DNA of 57,713 nucleotides from Sphingobacterium cavernae (GCF_008520265.1 NZ_VIQM01000076.1:91849-149561); one strand, 5' to 3'; positions 1-9,343 are shown, counted from the stretch's first letter. The notes: a model not told the origin generated them from the letters alone. Program-made: numbers and translations.

Positions 1-57
1 ATCAACAATCACATACAACATTGGCATAAAATTGGTCGTTATAGTAGTAATTCATAA
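1..57 (+). CDS. Possible C-terminal end of a truncated plus-strand gene
   Basis: The first 57 bases read open on the plus strand to a TAA and would encode a C-terminus ending HKIGRYSSNS. A second plus frame also stays open to base 66, so the correct frame is uncertain. The reason to expect a plus-strand gene is the hairpin with a T-run at 81-115. The product cannot be identified from so short a piece. Confidence 0.3.
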   Translation: MNNHIQHWHKIGRYSSNS

Positions 58-80
58 TTTAGGTTAATAATTGGTTAGTT

Positions 81-115
81 AAAAAGTCTGAAGTTCCCCG
101 CTTCAGACTTTTTTT
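81..115. terminator. Bidirectional intrinsic terminator
   Basis: Arms AAAAAGTCTGAAG (81-93) and CTTCAGACTTTTT (101-113) form a 13-bp stem with a 7-nt loop and T-runs on both strands. It lies between a probable plus-strand gene end and the end of the minus-strand S9 peptidase, so it likely serves both. Confidence 0.85.
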
Positions 116-118
116 ATG

Positions 119-2218
119 CTATAATGTTTCATTCAACCAGCCAAAGAACTCACGTTGCCATACTTGCGCATTGTGACCAGATAGCACCCAATGATTTTCT
201 TCTGGCATAAAAACATACCTACTTTTGATTCCTTTCAATTGCGCCGCTTGAAAAGCTTCCTGTCCTTGTCCAATAGGCACGCGATAATCTTTTCCACCTT
301 GTAAAATAAGGATAGGTGTATTCCATTTATCGACATGACGAATCGGGTTGAAGTCTTGGTATGTTTTCGCATTGGCTTTATCCCAATATGGACCACCTAA
401 ATCATAATTGGCAAAGAACAACTCTTCTGTCGTACCATACCACGATTCCATATTAAATAATCCACAGTGTGAAATAAAAGTTTTGAATCGGCCTTCGTGC
501 ACACCTGCTAACATAAAAACAGAATATCCACCATAGCTCGCACCTATAGCGCCAATACGGTCGTTATCTACATAGGGTTCTTTTTTGAAATCATCTATTG
601 CCGAGATGTAATCTCGAATTGCTTGTCCACCCCAATCTTTTGAAATATCTTTATTCCATTTTGTACCCCATCCAGGCATACCACGACGATTAGGAAGAAT
701 AACGATATAGCCTTGCGAAGCCATCAATTGAAAATTCCAACGGAATGAATAACCTTGCGTTGTAGCCGATTGTGGCCCACCTTGGCAAAATAATAAAGTT
801 GGATATTTTTTAGTAGGATCAAAATCTGGTGGATAGATCACCCAAGAAAATAAATCTTGACCATCCGATGCTTTGGTAACACGACTTTCTACTTTTGTAT
901 CTTGAAATTGTGCGTATTTCGCATCATTCACCGTAGTTATTGGCGTTAGGTTTTTTGTTTTAAAACTATACAAATATACTTCCGTTGCGCGTGTCATCTT
1001 GGTAGAAGTAACCACTAGCCCATCTTTTGTTTCACCGACTATACCCGAAACATCGAATTGCCCTTCACTAATTTGTTGGATTTTCGGTAAAGAACGTAAA
1101 TTCAGATTTGTCGGAATGTCTACGGCGAATAATTGCACTGTTCCTCCTTTTGGGGCAACAAAATAAATCTTCTTACCGTCTTTACTCCATTTGTACGAGT
1201 TGACTGTTTCATCCCAATGCGCTGTAAGATTTAGCTTTACACCTGAATTAACATCCAGCATAATAATATCATTTTTGTCCGCTTCATACCCATCGGTCTT
1301 CATGCTTGTCCAAGCTAAACGCTTGCCATCACCACTGAACTCTGGATGATTATCATAGCCCAGCATGCCTTCCGTGAGATTTTTCGTCTCTTTTGTAGCC
1401 AATACATATTGGAAAATATCCGTATTCGTGCTTGTCACATACTCTTTCCCAAATTTCTTTTTACACACGTACAAAACTGATTTTCCGTCAGGTGTCCACA
1501 CATAATCTTCAGCTCCGCCAAAAGGTACAGTAGGCGTATAAAAAGGCTGGCCTTCTAAAAGATCAATTGCTTCACCGATTTTACCATTATCATATGTCGC
1601 AACGAATGGATGATTGAAACGCCCATCGTTATCTTTGTCCCAATGACGATAATCTAAATTATCATAGATATAAATATTTGATTTGGGTAAATCAGCATAT
1701 TTATCCACGCTGTGGTTTTTGTTAATAAGTACTTGCTTACTGTAGATAATATGTTTTTTGTCGGGAGAAATTTTTACATCCGACAATCCACCTTCTACAT
1801 CTGTCAATTGAACTGCATTGGCACCGTTGATATTTTTCTTCCACAATTGACCTTTGAAAAGATAAATGACATCATTTTCAGCAGTAATTTCAATCACGGA
1901 CTCACCCCCCGACTCCGTAGTGAAAGCTTGTGCTGTACCACCTTTTACAGGAATTGTAAATAAGTTTTTTTCTGATTTATTTTCTTCGAAAGAATAATTC
2001 GAAACACCATATACCAAGGTAGTACCGTCCGCAGTCAAACCTTCTGCTGAAACACGTCCCAATTTCCACAAATCCTCCGCATTCATAGGTCGTTTGGTCA
2101 AATAATCGTTTATTTTACTCGTCAAAACTGATTTCTCAATTCTTTTCTCTGGTGCACGTTGCCCCATTGCTGATGCACTCATAAGTAATAAAGCAGTTAA
2201 AATAGAAACTCTATTCAT
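119..2218 (-). CDS. S9 family prolyl oligopeptidase-type peptidase (dipeptidyl/acylaminoacyl peptidase-like)
   Basis: A secreted serine peptidase that probably trims dipeptides or acyl-amino acids from peptides in the periplasm. A longer frame opens at 2257, but the ATG at 2218 (or 2221) is preferred because a clean signal peptide (NRVSILTALLLMSASAMGQ) starts there. An N-terminal beta-propeller of PD40/WD40-like repeats spans about residues 50-420. An alpha/beta-hydrolase domain follows, with the nucleophile motif GASYGGYS (Ser near residue 561) and a late Asp/His region (GGKDYRVP, EENHWVLSG). About 700 residues is usual for the family. It is a single gene ending at a shared terminator. Exact substrate preference cannot be read from the sequence. 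Confidence 0.9.
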   Translation of the reverse strand: MNRVSILTALLLMSASAMGQRAPEKRIEKSVLTSKINDYLTKRPMNAEDLWKLGRVSAEGLTADGTTLVYGVSNYSFEENKSEKNLFTIPVKGGTAQAFTTESGGESVIEITAENDVIYLFKGQLWKKNINGANAVQLTDVEGGLSDVKISPDKKHIIYSKQVLINKNHSVDKYADLPKSNIYIYDNLDYRHWDKDNDGRFNHPFVATYDNGKIGEAIDLLEGQPFYTPTVPFGGAEDYVWTPDGKSVLYVCKKKFGKEYVTSTNTDIFQYVLATKETKNLTEGMLGYDNHPEFSGDGKRLAWTSMKTDGYEADKNDIIMLDVNSGVKLNLTAHWDETVNSYKWSKDGKKIYFVAPKGGTVQLFAVDIPTNLNLRSLPKIQQISEGQFDVSGIVGETKDGLVVTSTKMTRATEVYLYSFKTKNLTPITTVNDAKYAQFQDTKVESRVTKASDGQDLFSWVIYPPDFDPTKKYPTLLFCQGGPQSATTQGYSFRWNFQLMASQGYIVILPNRRGMPGWGTKWNKDISKDWGGQAIRDYISAIDDFKKEPYVDNDRIGAIGASYGGYSVFMLAGVHEGRFKTFISHCGLFNMESWYGTTEELFFANYDLGGPYWDKANAKTYQDFNPIRHVDKWNTPILILQGGKDYRVPIGQGQEAFQAAQLKGIKSRYVFMPEENHWVLSGHNAQVWQREFFGWLNETL

Positions 2219-2442
2219 CATCAAATATTTTTTAAGGCAAGATAATAAAAAAGCCAAAGGGAATAAAACAGAAAAGGCTCAAGTAAAACTCAAGCTTCAC
2301 ACGGACTTTTTAAATTATTAGATATTTTTGATTAAAATCCGCGACGAATAGGGGAAATTAACAAAACGTAGAATAATGATATATTCCAAAAGACGATTCA
2401 AAATTCTCCCAAACAAACTTCATATTTTTTTCTTCAGAATAA

Positions 2443-2475
2443 GCATCAAGATGCATGTAACATACATCTTGATGC
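2443..2475 (-). terminator. Hairpin downstream of creD
   Basis: GCATCAAGATG (2443-2453) and CATCTTGATGC (2465-2475) form a perfect 11-bp stem with an 11-nt loop just past the creD stop. The U-tract on the minus strand is poor, so it may be a weak terminator or an mRNA 3'-end stabiliser. Confidence 0.5.
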
Positions 2476-2493
2476 CTTCAAATCCTAGCTTTA

Positions 2494-3966
2494 TCATTTG
2501 CGATCAAATTGATACCAGTTCACTTTTGTGGACACACGCATAAGTACAGCTAGAATTATAAATATTCCCACAGTTCCAACTATTAGCGAATAATCTCGCA
2601 ATTGCATTAAGACGTATATAAACGTATAGAACAAACCCAAAATTCCAGCAAAAAGCAATGCTGTATTACGATTTTTGGTAATCATATAAATAAACGAAGC
2701 AATGAGCAGAATTGTCGCTAGTGCAGAAATTAAGTATGCTGGATTGAAACCAATATGTTCTGAAAAAGCCAATAATAAAGAATAGAATAACACCATAGCA
2801 GCGCCAATCAAAATATATTGGATGAGGTGAATACGTTGCTTCTTAATAATCTCTGTAAAGAATAAGGATGCAAATGTCAATATGATTACCAAAATGCCAT
2901 ATTTGGCCACACGCGTAGTTTTTTGGTAATTGTTTACTTCTGGTAAGAAATTAACCTGTATCATGTCCATATCCGTAGATACTAAATTGGAGTTGGCTCC
3001 AGCAGCAGGATTCAATTCAGGCAAATTATCTATAGTTTATTCGGATAAAGCTAAATCTTGAAAACTATAAATCTGGGACTGTCCAATCCATTGTTGCGGC
3101 AACTTACGTGCGAAACTCGGGATATTCCATTCTGCCGTAAAGCTTGAATCTTGCACATCGCGATCGTCAGGTAGAAAACCTCCATTGAAACTTGGATTAC
3201 CCCATTTTCCTGTGACATTAAGTTTCGTTTGATTTGCCAAAGGCAAATAATTAAAAGATTTCGAACCTTTTAATTCGTACGCGATATGAAATGATGATAT
3301 AGAATTTTCGTCAGTCAATTTTAAATCCGCAACCAAATTATTTGGAAAGAGTGTAAACAACTTTCCATTCATTTTAAGTGGAATTGATACACCAGCAAAA
3401 TTCAATTTTGGTGCTATCGAGACACCTTTAACATCCTCTATACCCAAAACGATTTTGGCTTGTGACCAATTGACAGCATCTTTAGGAACATTTAAACTTT
3501 CCAAATCAATTTTCGAAAAGCCACCTCGCATATCCAATTTTGAGGTATAGACTACAGACTGAAAAATTCCTCTTTTGAGGTATTCTGGATTAACATCTAC
3601 TTTTACGTGAGTCTGTTCTGGTAAAAGGAAAATCCAATCTTCTACAATGGTGTGGGTTACTATTTCCTTTCCTAACGCATTTTTCTCTATAGATTCTTCA
3701 CTGTATTTATAAGGAACAGCCAAAATAGGTGTAGACACAACTTGAGATTTCCCCCACTTCGCAGATATATCTGTTGAAACTTGTGACTCCCTTATTTTTC
3801 GTTCGCGAATTAAGTCATTGACTAAGTTCAGCGGAATTAACATAAGTAGTGTAAGAAATAATATTACACCCAATTTCAGGACAATTGAATTCACAATACG
3901 GTCATATAATGTTGGAGAATTTCGATTATGTTCTTCCAGAGTGGGGTTTTGATTATTAGTTTCCAT
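2494..3966 (-). pseudogene. creD: CreD-family inner membrane protein, interrupted by an in-frame TAA
   Basis: CreD is an inner-membrane protein of unclear biochemical role, linked in proteobacteria to the CreBC regulon and envelope stress. Here the gene is read as two pieces in the same frame. Residues 1-309 (3966-3037) hold one N-terminal membrane helix (about 35-55) and the large periplasmic domain. After a single TAA at 3037-3039 the frame continues without shift from the fifth codon, giving about 176 residues with the conserved VNFLPEVNNYQKTTRVAKYGILVIILTF region and five to six membrane helices. Joined length is about 490 residues, close to E. coli CreD (about 450). Without readthrough the product lacks the whole C-terminal membrane domain. 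Translation could restart at the TTG at 3024. Pseudogene, point nonsense allele or sequencing error are all possible. Confidence 0.85.
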
Positions 3967-3968
3967 GA

Positions 3969-4445
3969 TTATATAGTTTGAAATTTTGACTTTAAATAAA
4001 GTGAATGCTGAAGTTCGACTAATGGTTTGGCTAAATAGTCTTTGAATTCTATATGATGAAATTTACTTAGTGATTTCCCTTTTTGATAACTGAACATGTA
4101 ATATCGAATAAATTCGGGATAGATAACTGTACCAATGCCAATCATCGCATACATATAGAGACTTCGTTTTCCGTTTCCCATAAGTAAATATTGCATAGCT
4201 ATTTCGCCCTGAATGTCCGTATTCGTTTCAGTAATCACGTGAAAGACATCGTGATTTTCCAGCTTTGGCATGACATCAAACCCGTTTGATAAATAGAAAT
4301 TTCCCAGTGCGTAGCCTAAAGTATTCGTCGGATATGCCAGGAAATCCGATACACTTAGTCCCCAAGCTTTTTTATTACGTTTGAATAGCTTAGTATATAG
4401 ATCGGACGAACCATTATAAAGAAATAACATAAATCGTAATCTCAT
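3969..4445 (-). CDS. Coq4-like protein
   Basis: This 158-residue protein resembles the Coq4 family, whose eukaryotic members bind zinc and lipid and act in ubiquinone synthesis. The sequence shows the family signature HDxxH-x11-E exactly: His65, Asp66, His69 and Glu81 (NHDVFH followed by GE). It is shorter than mitochondrial Coq4 and has no signal peptide. Bacteroidota normally make menaquinone, so a ubiquinone role is unlikely and the substrate is unknown. The gene ends 3 bases before the creD start, suggesting co-transcription with creD and, further upstream, the small regulator and membrane protein. The family call rests on the motif; function is inference. Confidence 0.7.
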   Translation of the reverse strand: MRLRFMLFLYNGSSDLYTKLFKRNKKAWGLSVSDFLAYPTNTLGYALGNFYLSNGFDVMPKLENHDVFHVITETNTDIQGEIAMQYLLMGNGKRSLYMYAMIGIGTVIYPEFIRYYMFSYQKGKSLSKFHHIEFKDYLAKPLVELQHSLYLKSKFQTI

Positions 4446-4496
4446 AATTTACAACTTAAAAGTACTTTGTATCTCAAAGTTCGTGGGTAAAAAAAT

Positions 4497-4799
4497 TTAT
4501 TTGTACTGTTGTTTTATTAAATTTTCGAACGCTGCGAGATGATTCTCAAAAGCTTTCTGACCTTTATCTGTCTTACGGTATTTTGTATTGGGTTTTCGAT
4601 CTACAAATGATTTTTCTACCGTAATATATCCCTCCTTCTCCAAACTTTTGAGGTTTGAAGCCAAGTTTCCATCCGTTACTTCCAAAAGTTCCTTCAACGA
4701 ATTGAAATCATAATGTTCGTTTGCGACCAAGATACTCATGATCTGCAAACGTACACGATTTTCTAATACTTTGTCATATAGAGATAAATCTAAATTCAC
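4497..4799 (-). CDS. Small winged-helix transcriptional regulator (HTH_34 type)
   Basis: A 100-residue DNA-binding protein of the one-domain winged-helix type (MarR/ArsR-like fold). An ATG-initiated frame opens at 4934, but its first 45 codons lie inside the upstream gene and encode arginine-rich, low-quality protein. The GTG at 4799 is preferred: it overlaps the TGA of the upstream gene (GTGA overlap) and gives the family's usual N-terminus, LDLSLYDKVLENRVRLQIMS. Helix-turn-helix lies about residues 25-60 (FNSLKELLEVTDGNLASNLK) and the wing about 62-80 (KSFVDRKPNTKYRKT). It is translationally coupled to the membrane protein upstream, and this pair often sits next to creD in Bacteroidota. It probably regulates its own operon. 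Confidence 0.85.
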   Translation of the reverse strand: MNLDLSLYDKVLENRVRLQIMSILVANEHYDFNSLKELLEVTDGNLASNLKSLEKEGYITVEKSFVDRKPNTKYRKTDKGQKAFENHLAAFENLIKQQYK

Positions 4800-5413
4800 T
4801 TCTCGTAGCGTTGATGAACGATTAAACCGTAAATAATGTGTAAAATACCGAAGCCGACAGCCCAAAAGTAAATGCCGTATCCGGGAAGGCACAAAGCTAA
4901 CAATCCTAAAATAATATCCAAAATGCCCAACCAACGCAATTCTTTGAATGTAAAACTTGAAGCTGCACTTAATGCCAATCCATAAAAAATCAACATCGTA
5001 GACGCAATCATACCATAGTCCCCTTTATAAATAAAAATCAGCGAAAGTAAACCACCAGTTAGTAATGGTACTGCCATAGCCTTGAATAAGGCTTTGCTTG
5101 TTGGATTCCAAACAGATTGTCCGGATTTCTTCGCTTTTTGTCTAGCCATATAATAGCCCGTTCCTATGGATACAACCAATACAGATAAGGCTATAACTAC
5201 TAACGTTGGAATGTTTCCATTATTGACATAATGATCGCGGTAACCAAATCCACTATCGAATCCGTATACCAATACATAAGCTACAAAAGCTCCTACTAAC
5301 GCATAACTTCCGATTAAAACACCCGAAAGCCCACTTATTGACATGAACTTTGATGATTTCTCCATCAAGGAGCGTATCTGTCCAATTTGATTTATTAAGT
5401 CTTTCTGATTCAT
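4796..5413 (-). CDS. Multi-spanning membrane protein of unknown function
   Basis: A 205-residue protein with a short cytoplasmic N-terminus (NQKDLINQIGQIRSLMEKSS) followed by about six predicted membrane helices (near 25-50, 65-85, 110-125, 130-150, 155-172 and 178-198). No catalytic motif is visible. It is the first gene of the operon that continues through the winged-helix regulator, whose start codon overlaps this stop codon. It may be the sensor or effector partner of that regulator, but the sequence gives no direct evidence. Confidence 0.8.
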   Translation of the reverse strand: MNQKDLINQIGQIRSLMEKSSKFMSISGLSGVLIGSYALVGAFVAYVLVYGFDSGFGYRDHYVNNGNIPTLVVIALSVLVVSIGTGYYMARQKAKKSGQSVWNPTSKALFKAMAVPLLTGGLLSLIFIYKGDYGMIASTMLIFYGLALSAASSFTFKELRWLGILDIILGLLALCLPGYGIYFWAVGFGILHIIYGLIVHQRYEK

Positions 5414-5555
5414 AAAAGTACTTTGATATACAAAGTTATATATATTATCCAGACTTGCAAATTATTTTTATTTAAAAGGACAAAAATTAATGGTCTTGCT
5501 TTTAGTCATTTAGAATATTCATCCGAAAATAAATACATTTTTTTCCGAACAACAC

Positions 5556-5586
5556 TTGACAAGTATGCAAAATGATTCTATCTTTG
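5556..5586 (+). promoter_or_regulatory. Bacteroidota-type promoter of tRNA-Leu
   Basis: TTG at 5556-5558 and TATCTTTG at 5579-5586 are separated by 20 bases, matching the TTTG / TAnnTTTG consensus of the Bacteroidota primary sigma factor. The tRNA starts 24 bases after the -7 box. Confidence 0.7.
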
Positions 5587-5610
5587 TGACACAATAAAAA
5601 AATCCTAACT

Positions 5611-5692
5611 GCGGAAGTGGCGTAATTGGTAGCCGCACCAGACTTAGGATCTGGCGCCGCGAGGCGTGGGGGTTCGAGTCCCTTCTTCCGCA
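5611..5692 (+). tRNA. tRNA-Leu (anticodon TAG)
   Basis: An 82-nt class II tRNA. The acceptor stem pairs GCGGAAG with CTTCCGC followed by discriminator A. The anticodon stem CCAGA/TCTGG carries loop CTTAGGA, giving anticodon UAG (Leu, CUN codons). A long variable arm and GGTTCGAGTCC T-arm are present. CCA is not encoded. Short ORFs predicted over it on the minus strand are artefacts. Confidence 0.95.
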
Positions 5693-5698
5693 CTTGAT

Positions 5699-5735
5699 AT
5701 CCTCCCGAACAAAATGCATCGGGAGGATTTTTTTT
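5699..5735 (+). terminator. Intrinsic terminator after tRNA-Leu
   Basis: ATCCTCCCGA (5699-5708) pairs with TCGGGAGGAT (5719-5728), followed by seven more T residues. It separates the tRNA from trigger factor. Confidence 0.9.
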
Positions 5736-5762
5736 ATAATGCGAAAATAACGCTTAACAAGT

Positions 5763-7094
5763 ATGAATATTTCACATCAGAAAATCGACGACATCAACGC
5801 TAAAATTACCGTTGATTTAGCACCAGAAGATTATAATCCGGCAGTTGACAAAGCGATTAAAGATCAAGCTAAAAAAGCAAAATTACCAGGATTCCGTCCA
5901 GGGTTGGTACCTGTAGGTCACATCAGACGTACTTATGGTAAATCAATTCTACTTGACGAGATCAATCGCGTAGTAAACGACAAAATTTCAGCATATATCA
6001 CAGAACAAAAATTGGAAGTATTGGGTCAACCCCTTCCAGTAGAAGGTGATGATGCCAATTACAACTGGGATTTCAAAGATACATTCAGTTTCAATTATGA
6101 AATTGGTTTGGCTCCAGAATTCGAAGTTCCTTTCACGGCAGAAACTGAATTTACAGAGTACGACATCAAAGCTGATGAAGTGACTTTAGCAGAGCGTATC
6201 AAAAACTTACGTCGTAGCTATGGCAAAATGACGAACCCAGAAGTATCTGAAGCAGGTGACGTATTATACGCTACATTGAAACAAGATAGAGAAGAAGGTA
6301 TCGAGCAAACTACTTCAGTTCGTACAGATATTATCGAAGATGAAGCTATTAAAGCATCATTAGTAGGTCTTAAAAAAGACGACGTTGTAAAAATTGATGT
6401 TAAAAAAGCATTTAACTCTGCTGATTTAGCACGTATTTTGGCTATCACTGAAGAACAAGTTGCAGAATTGGACGTAACTGATTTCGAATTGACAGTTAAA
6501 AATATCAACCGTCTTGAAGAGTCTGATTTGAACCAAGAGTTTTTCGATAAATTATTCGCTGCTGATGAAGTAACTACTGAAGAGCAATTCAACGCGAAAG
6601 TAAAAGAAGAAGTTGAAAACTTATTCAAACAAAACTCAGCTCAAAAATTACGTAACGATATGTATACTTTCGGTATGGATAAAGTTGACGTAAAATTCCC
6701 AGAAGAGTTTTTGAAAAGATGGTTAAAAGCTACAAATCCTAACTTATCTGCTGAAGAAATCGAAGAAGGTTTTGCTGACTTCGTAAGCAACTTGAAATGG
6801 ACTATCATCGAAAACCGTATCGTTACAGCTAACAATTTGGAAGTTAAATACGATGAGGTAGTTGATTTAGCGAAAGAGCGTATCTACGGTCAAATCAAAA
6901 TGTACAACATCAACGAAGAACCTACTGATGAGCAATTAGGTCAATTTGCACTTCAATTGTTGTCAGACAGAGAGCAAGCTAATCGTTTATTCGAAGAAGT
7001 AAAAGCTTTGAAAGTATTCGATCACTTGAAATCAACTGTGAAAATGAACACAGAAGCTATCGATTACGATAAATTCCAAGAATTAGAAAAATAA
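5763..7094 (+). CDS. tig: Trigger factor, ribosome-associated chaperone
   Basis: Binds the ribosome exit tunnel and shields nascent chains. The 443-residue protein begins with the ribosome-binding domain (about 1-115), including the signature PGFRPGLVP near residue 40 that contacts ribosomal protein L23. A central region (about 150-245) is divergent from the classical FKBP prolyl isomerase domain; the C-terminal chaperone domain is helical and acidic, with many Glu/Lys. Length fits the family (430-450). Codon use is strongly biased to the favoured set, consistent with high expression. A single-gene unit closed by a strong terminator. Confidence 0.95.
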   Translation: MNISHQKIDDINAKITVDLAPEDYNPAVDKAIKDQAKKAKLPGFRPGLVPVGHIRRTYGKSILLDEINRVVNDKISAYITEQKLEVLGQPLPVEGDDANYNWDFKDTFSFNYEIGLAPEFEVPFTAETEFTEYDIKADEVTLAERIKNLRRSYGKMTNPEVSEAGDVLYATLKQDREEGIEQTTSVRTDIIEDEAIKASLVGLKKDDVVKIDVKKAFNSADLARILAITEEQVAELDVTDFELTVKNINRLEESDLNQEFFDKLFAADEVTTEEQFNAKVKEEVENLFKQNSAQKLRNDMYTFGMDKVDVKFPEEFLKRWLKATNPNLSAEEIEEGFADFVSNLKWTIIENRIVTANNLEVKYDEVVDLAKERIYGQIKMYNINEEPTDEQLGQFALQLLSDREQANRLFEEVKALKVFDHLKSTVKMNTEAIDYDKFQELEK

Positions 7095-7118
7095 TATTTT
7101 TATTGATTTTTTGAATGT

Positions 7119-7152
7119 AAAAGGTTAGCAAATTATTTTGCTAACCTTTTTT
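7119..7152 (+). terminator. Intrinsic terminator after tig
   Basis: AAAGGTTAGCAAA (7120-7132) and TTTGCTAACCTTT form a 13-bp stem with a 4-nt loop followed by T residues. Confidence 0.9.
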
Positions 7153-7163
7153 ATTAATAAGCC

Positions 7164-7718
7164 ATGATCATACGTCCAGCACTTAAATCTGAAGCAGATA
7201 AAATCGCAAAATTGATGAATCTTGCTATGCTTGAGATTACCTATCAATTTATAGGTGAAGAAAATATAGAGAGGGCAAATGCTTTCTTAGCGCACTTTGT
7301 ATCTCAAGAGAATAACCAATATTCGTATCAAAATATTTTTGTAGCAGAAGAAAATAATGAAATTCTAGGACAAATTTCCATATATGATGGAGCTAAATTA
7401 CAAGAATTGCGTCAACCTATTTGGGATAAAATCAAAGCTGATCGAGATGTAGATTACTGGGCGGAGAATGAAACGCAAGCAGGAGAAATGTATATCGACA
7501 CTCTTGCAGTAAGCCCCAGTACGCAAGGAAAAGGAATTGGTAAACAATTAATACAATATGCAATTGATGAGGTTGTCGTCAAACAGAAGAAAGTTTTGGG
7601 ACTTTTGGTGGATAAAGAAAATCCAGCTGCCAAACTCTTATACGAAAGAATTGGCTTTAAAACAGTTAAGGATGTTCGCATTTTTGGTAAAGTGATGGAG
7701 CACATGCAATATGCATAA
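7164..7718 (+). CDS. GNAT family N-acetyltransferase
   Basis: A 184-residue Gcn5-type acetyltransferase using acetyl-CoA. The hallmark motif A lies at about residues 112-135 (LAVSPSTQGKGIGKQLIQYA, acetyl-CoA pyrophosphate loop QGKGIG), followed by the beta-bulge and C-terminal NPAAKLLYERIGFK motif. The N-terminal half (MNLAMLEITYQFIGEENIERA) resembles RimI-like members annotated as acting on amines or protein N-termini, but the substrate is not readable. Starts 12 bases after the tig terminator, so its promoter must lie in or before that hairpin, or it depends on readthrough. Confidence 0.85.
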   Translation: MIIRPALKSEADKIAKLMNLAMLEITYQFIGEENIERANAFLAHFVSQENNQYSYQNIFVAEENNEILGQISIYDGAKLQELRQPIWDKIKADRDVDYWAENETQAGEMYIDTLAVSPSTQGKGIGKQLIQYAIDEVVVKQKKVLGLLVDKENPAAKLLYERIGFKTVKDVRIFGKVMEHMQYA

Positions 7719-7739
7719 TGCTCCATGTAATTATAATTC

Positions 7740-9212
7740 CTAAAATTGAATATTATAACCTACAGATATTCTTCCAAATGGAAACTCCCGCTGAAAATCT
7801 GGGTATTTATCTTCTTTAAAATGTCCTTCTAAAGCAAAATAACCAGAAGCGACATTTAATGAAAAGCGACTGAATAATCTTAAACTTGCTTCTAGTGTAG
7901 TGGTATGCAATATATAATATGATTCATTGCCACTTATGGTATGAAAATAACCACCGTTATAATCACCTGTTACCATCAAACGATTCAACAAACTTAATTC
8001 CCCACGAAAACGATAAGATGCTCCTGAACCGTAGTTGTAATTTCGACTGTCGCCATACAGTAAATAAGGGTCAGGCACCGCAGCAAGTACGACTGCTCCT
8101 GCCCCCACACTTAGGTTCAACCGATTATTTTTCTTATATCTAAATTGTGAGTTCCAGTTATACACTAAACTTTGGGCACCGTAGAAAAACGCATCATTAT
8201 TGTAGAAGTCATAATGCGCATTCAATGTACCAAAATGTTCCCCTCTCCTCGACTTGAAAAACTGTGCTCCACTTAATAAGGCATGTACATTGACTGCATT
8301 AATAAACGTACTATCCCCACTCCCTACTTCCAAATTCACATGAAACTCATCAAAGGGCCTTTTGTAATTGTGGTCACCATTGCTGTAATGAAACCTTAAT
8401 CTACTATATATTGAATTTTTACCCTTTTCTAGAAAATCACCTTCTCTAGCGTCGAAGCGACGAAATCCCATATCAAATTCAGCACTGATATGTGAAGAAT
8501 CTACAGTATAATAATCATCAATTTTCTTACCCCATTTCCCATCCAATAACCTATTCAAACTATTCACAGGATTAACCAGCAATGCAACAATCTCATTTCC
8601 TATCATATTATGCCCATGTTTGCTGCGGGACAATATATTACGCGAGACGCGATGTGTCATTTCTCCCAAAATCACACCGCCAAAAGTCGTGTTTACCAAA
8701 TCATTTATCGAAGGATGCTGTGTTTCCCCTGCTGTCTCCCAGATGTAACTACCTACAACAGTAGCGATGCTGGATTGGTAAAAATTATATCCATTGCTAC
8801 GGAAAGCATTAAAATATAATTGACCGTGCCACGGGTGGTCAATTTGGTTGGTGGTGAATTGATTATCATCCCAATCCCAAGCACTAATACGCTGATGATC
8901 TAAAAAGTTCTGAAAAGAAATATACGAATACGGATCACGTGTGATAAAACGGTTAAATGTCGCCGGAAATGCTTGTGCTAAAAACCATTCTGTACCTGCA
9001 CGCCAAAAATGCTTTTTGCGTGTTGGAATTAATTCTTGAACTGTCATATCAGACTTTGAAAGATTAATCGGCTTCCAAAAATTACGTGGATAATTTTCAG
9101 CTGAATCCAAAGTTATAATTAAGGAATCTTGCTTTGAGAAAGAAATATCCTCAGCCTTTGAATAAGAGCAGCATAAAAGAACTAAAAATAAAACTTGAAA
9201 ACATTTTATCAT
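7740..9212 (-). CDS. DUF3943 domain outer-membrane-associated protein
   Basis: A 490-residue exported protein with a signal peptide (MIKCFQVLFLVLLCCSYSKA). Residues about 70-230 carry the DUF3943 region (FNRFITRDPYSYISFQNFLDH..., ATVVGSYIWETAGETQHPSINDLVNTTFGG). The C-terminal half is rich in alternating aromatic and polar residues ending in GRISVGYNIQF, consistent with a beta-barrel that finishes in a terminal Phe. Function is unknown for the family. It stands alone between convergent and divergent neighbours. Confidence 0.8.
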   Translation of the reverse strand: MIKCFQVLFLVLLCCSYSKAEDISFSKQDSLIITLDSAENYPRNFWKPINLSKSDMTVQELIPTRKKHFWRAGTEWFLAQAFPATFNRFITRDPYSYISFQNFLDHQRISAWDWDDNQFTTNQIDHPWHGQLYFNAFRSNGYNFYQSSIATVVGSYIWETAGETQHPSINDLVNTTFGGVILGEMTHRVSRNILSRSKHGHNMIGNEIVALLVNPVNSLNRLLDGKWGKKIDDYYTVDSSHISAEFDMGFRRFDAREGDFLEKGKNSIYSRLRFHYSNGDHNYKRPFDEFHVNLEVGSGDSTFINAVNVHALLSGAQFFKSRRGEHFGTLNAHYDFYNNDAFFYGAQSLVYNWNSQFRYKKNNRLNLSVGAGAVVLAAVPDPYLLYGDSRNYNYGSGASYRFRGELSLLNRLMVTGDYNGGYFHTISGNESYYILHTTTLEASLRLFSRFSLNVASGYFALEGHFKEDKYPDFQREFPFGRISVGYNIQF

Positions 9213-9295
9213 TCAACAAAAATATGAAATTTAAAAAGAGAATAAATTTCAGTTAGTATAATTGGACAGTTTTATTACAAACAATGTTATAAACA

Positions 9296-9322
9296 AATAG
9301 CCTAGTCAAAAGCTAGGCTATT
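9296..9322 (-). terminator. Hairpin after the pirin gene
   Basis: AATAGCCTAG (9296-9305) pairs with CTAGGCTATT (9313-9322). On the minus strand it is followed by TTTGTTT, a moderate U-tract. Confidence 0.65.
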
Positions 9323-9343
9323 ACTTCTATCTTTAATAACTAA

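Noticed and set aside
4800..4934. N-terminal extension of the winged-helix regulator
   Set aside because: It lies within the upstream gene in another frame and adds Arg-rich, non-family sequence; GTG 4799 with stop overlap is better.
5502..5719. Two minus-strand ORFs of about 65 codons
   Set aside because: They run across the tRNA-Leu gene and contain its reverse complement; they are artefacts.
6218..6628. Minus-strand ORF of 136 codons inside tig
   Set aside because: Serine-rich mirror of a Glu/Lys-rich coding region in trigger factor.
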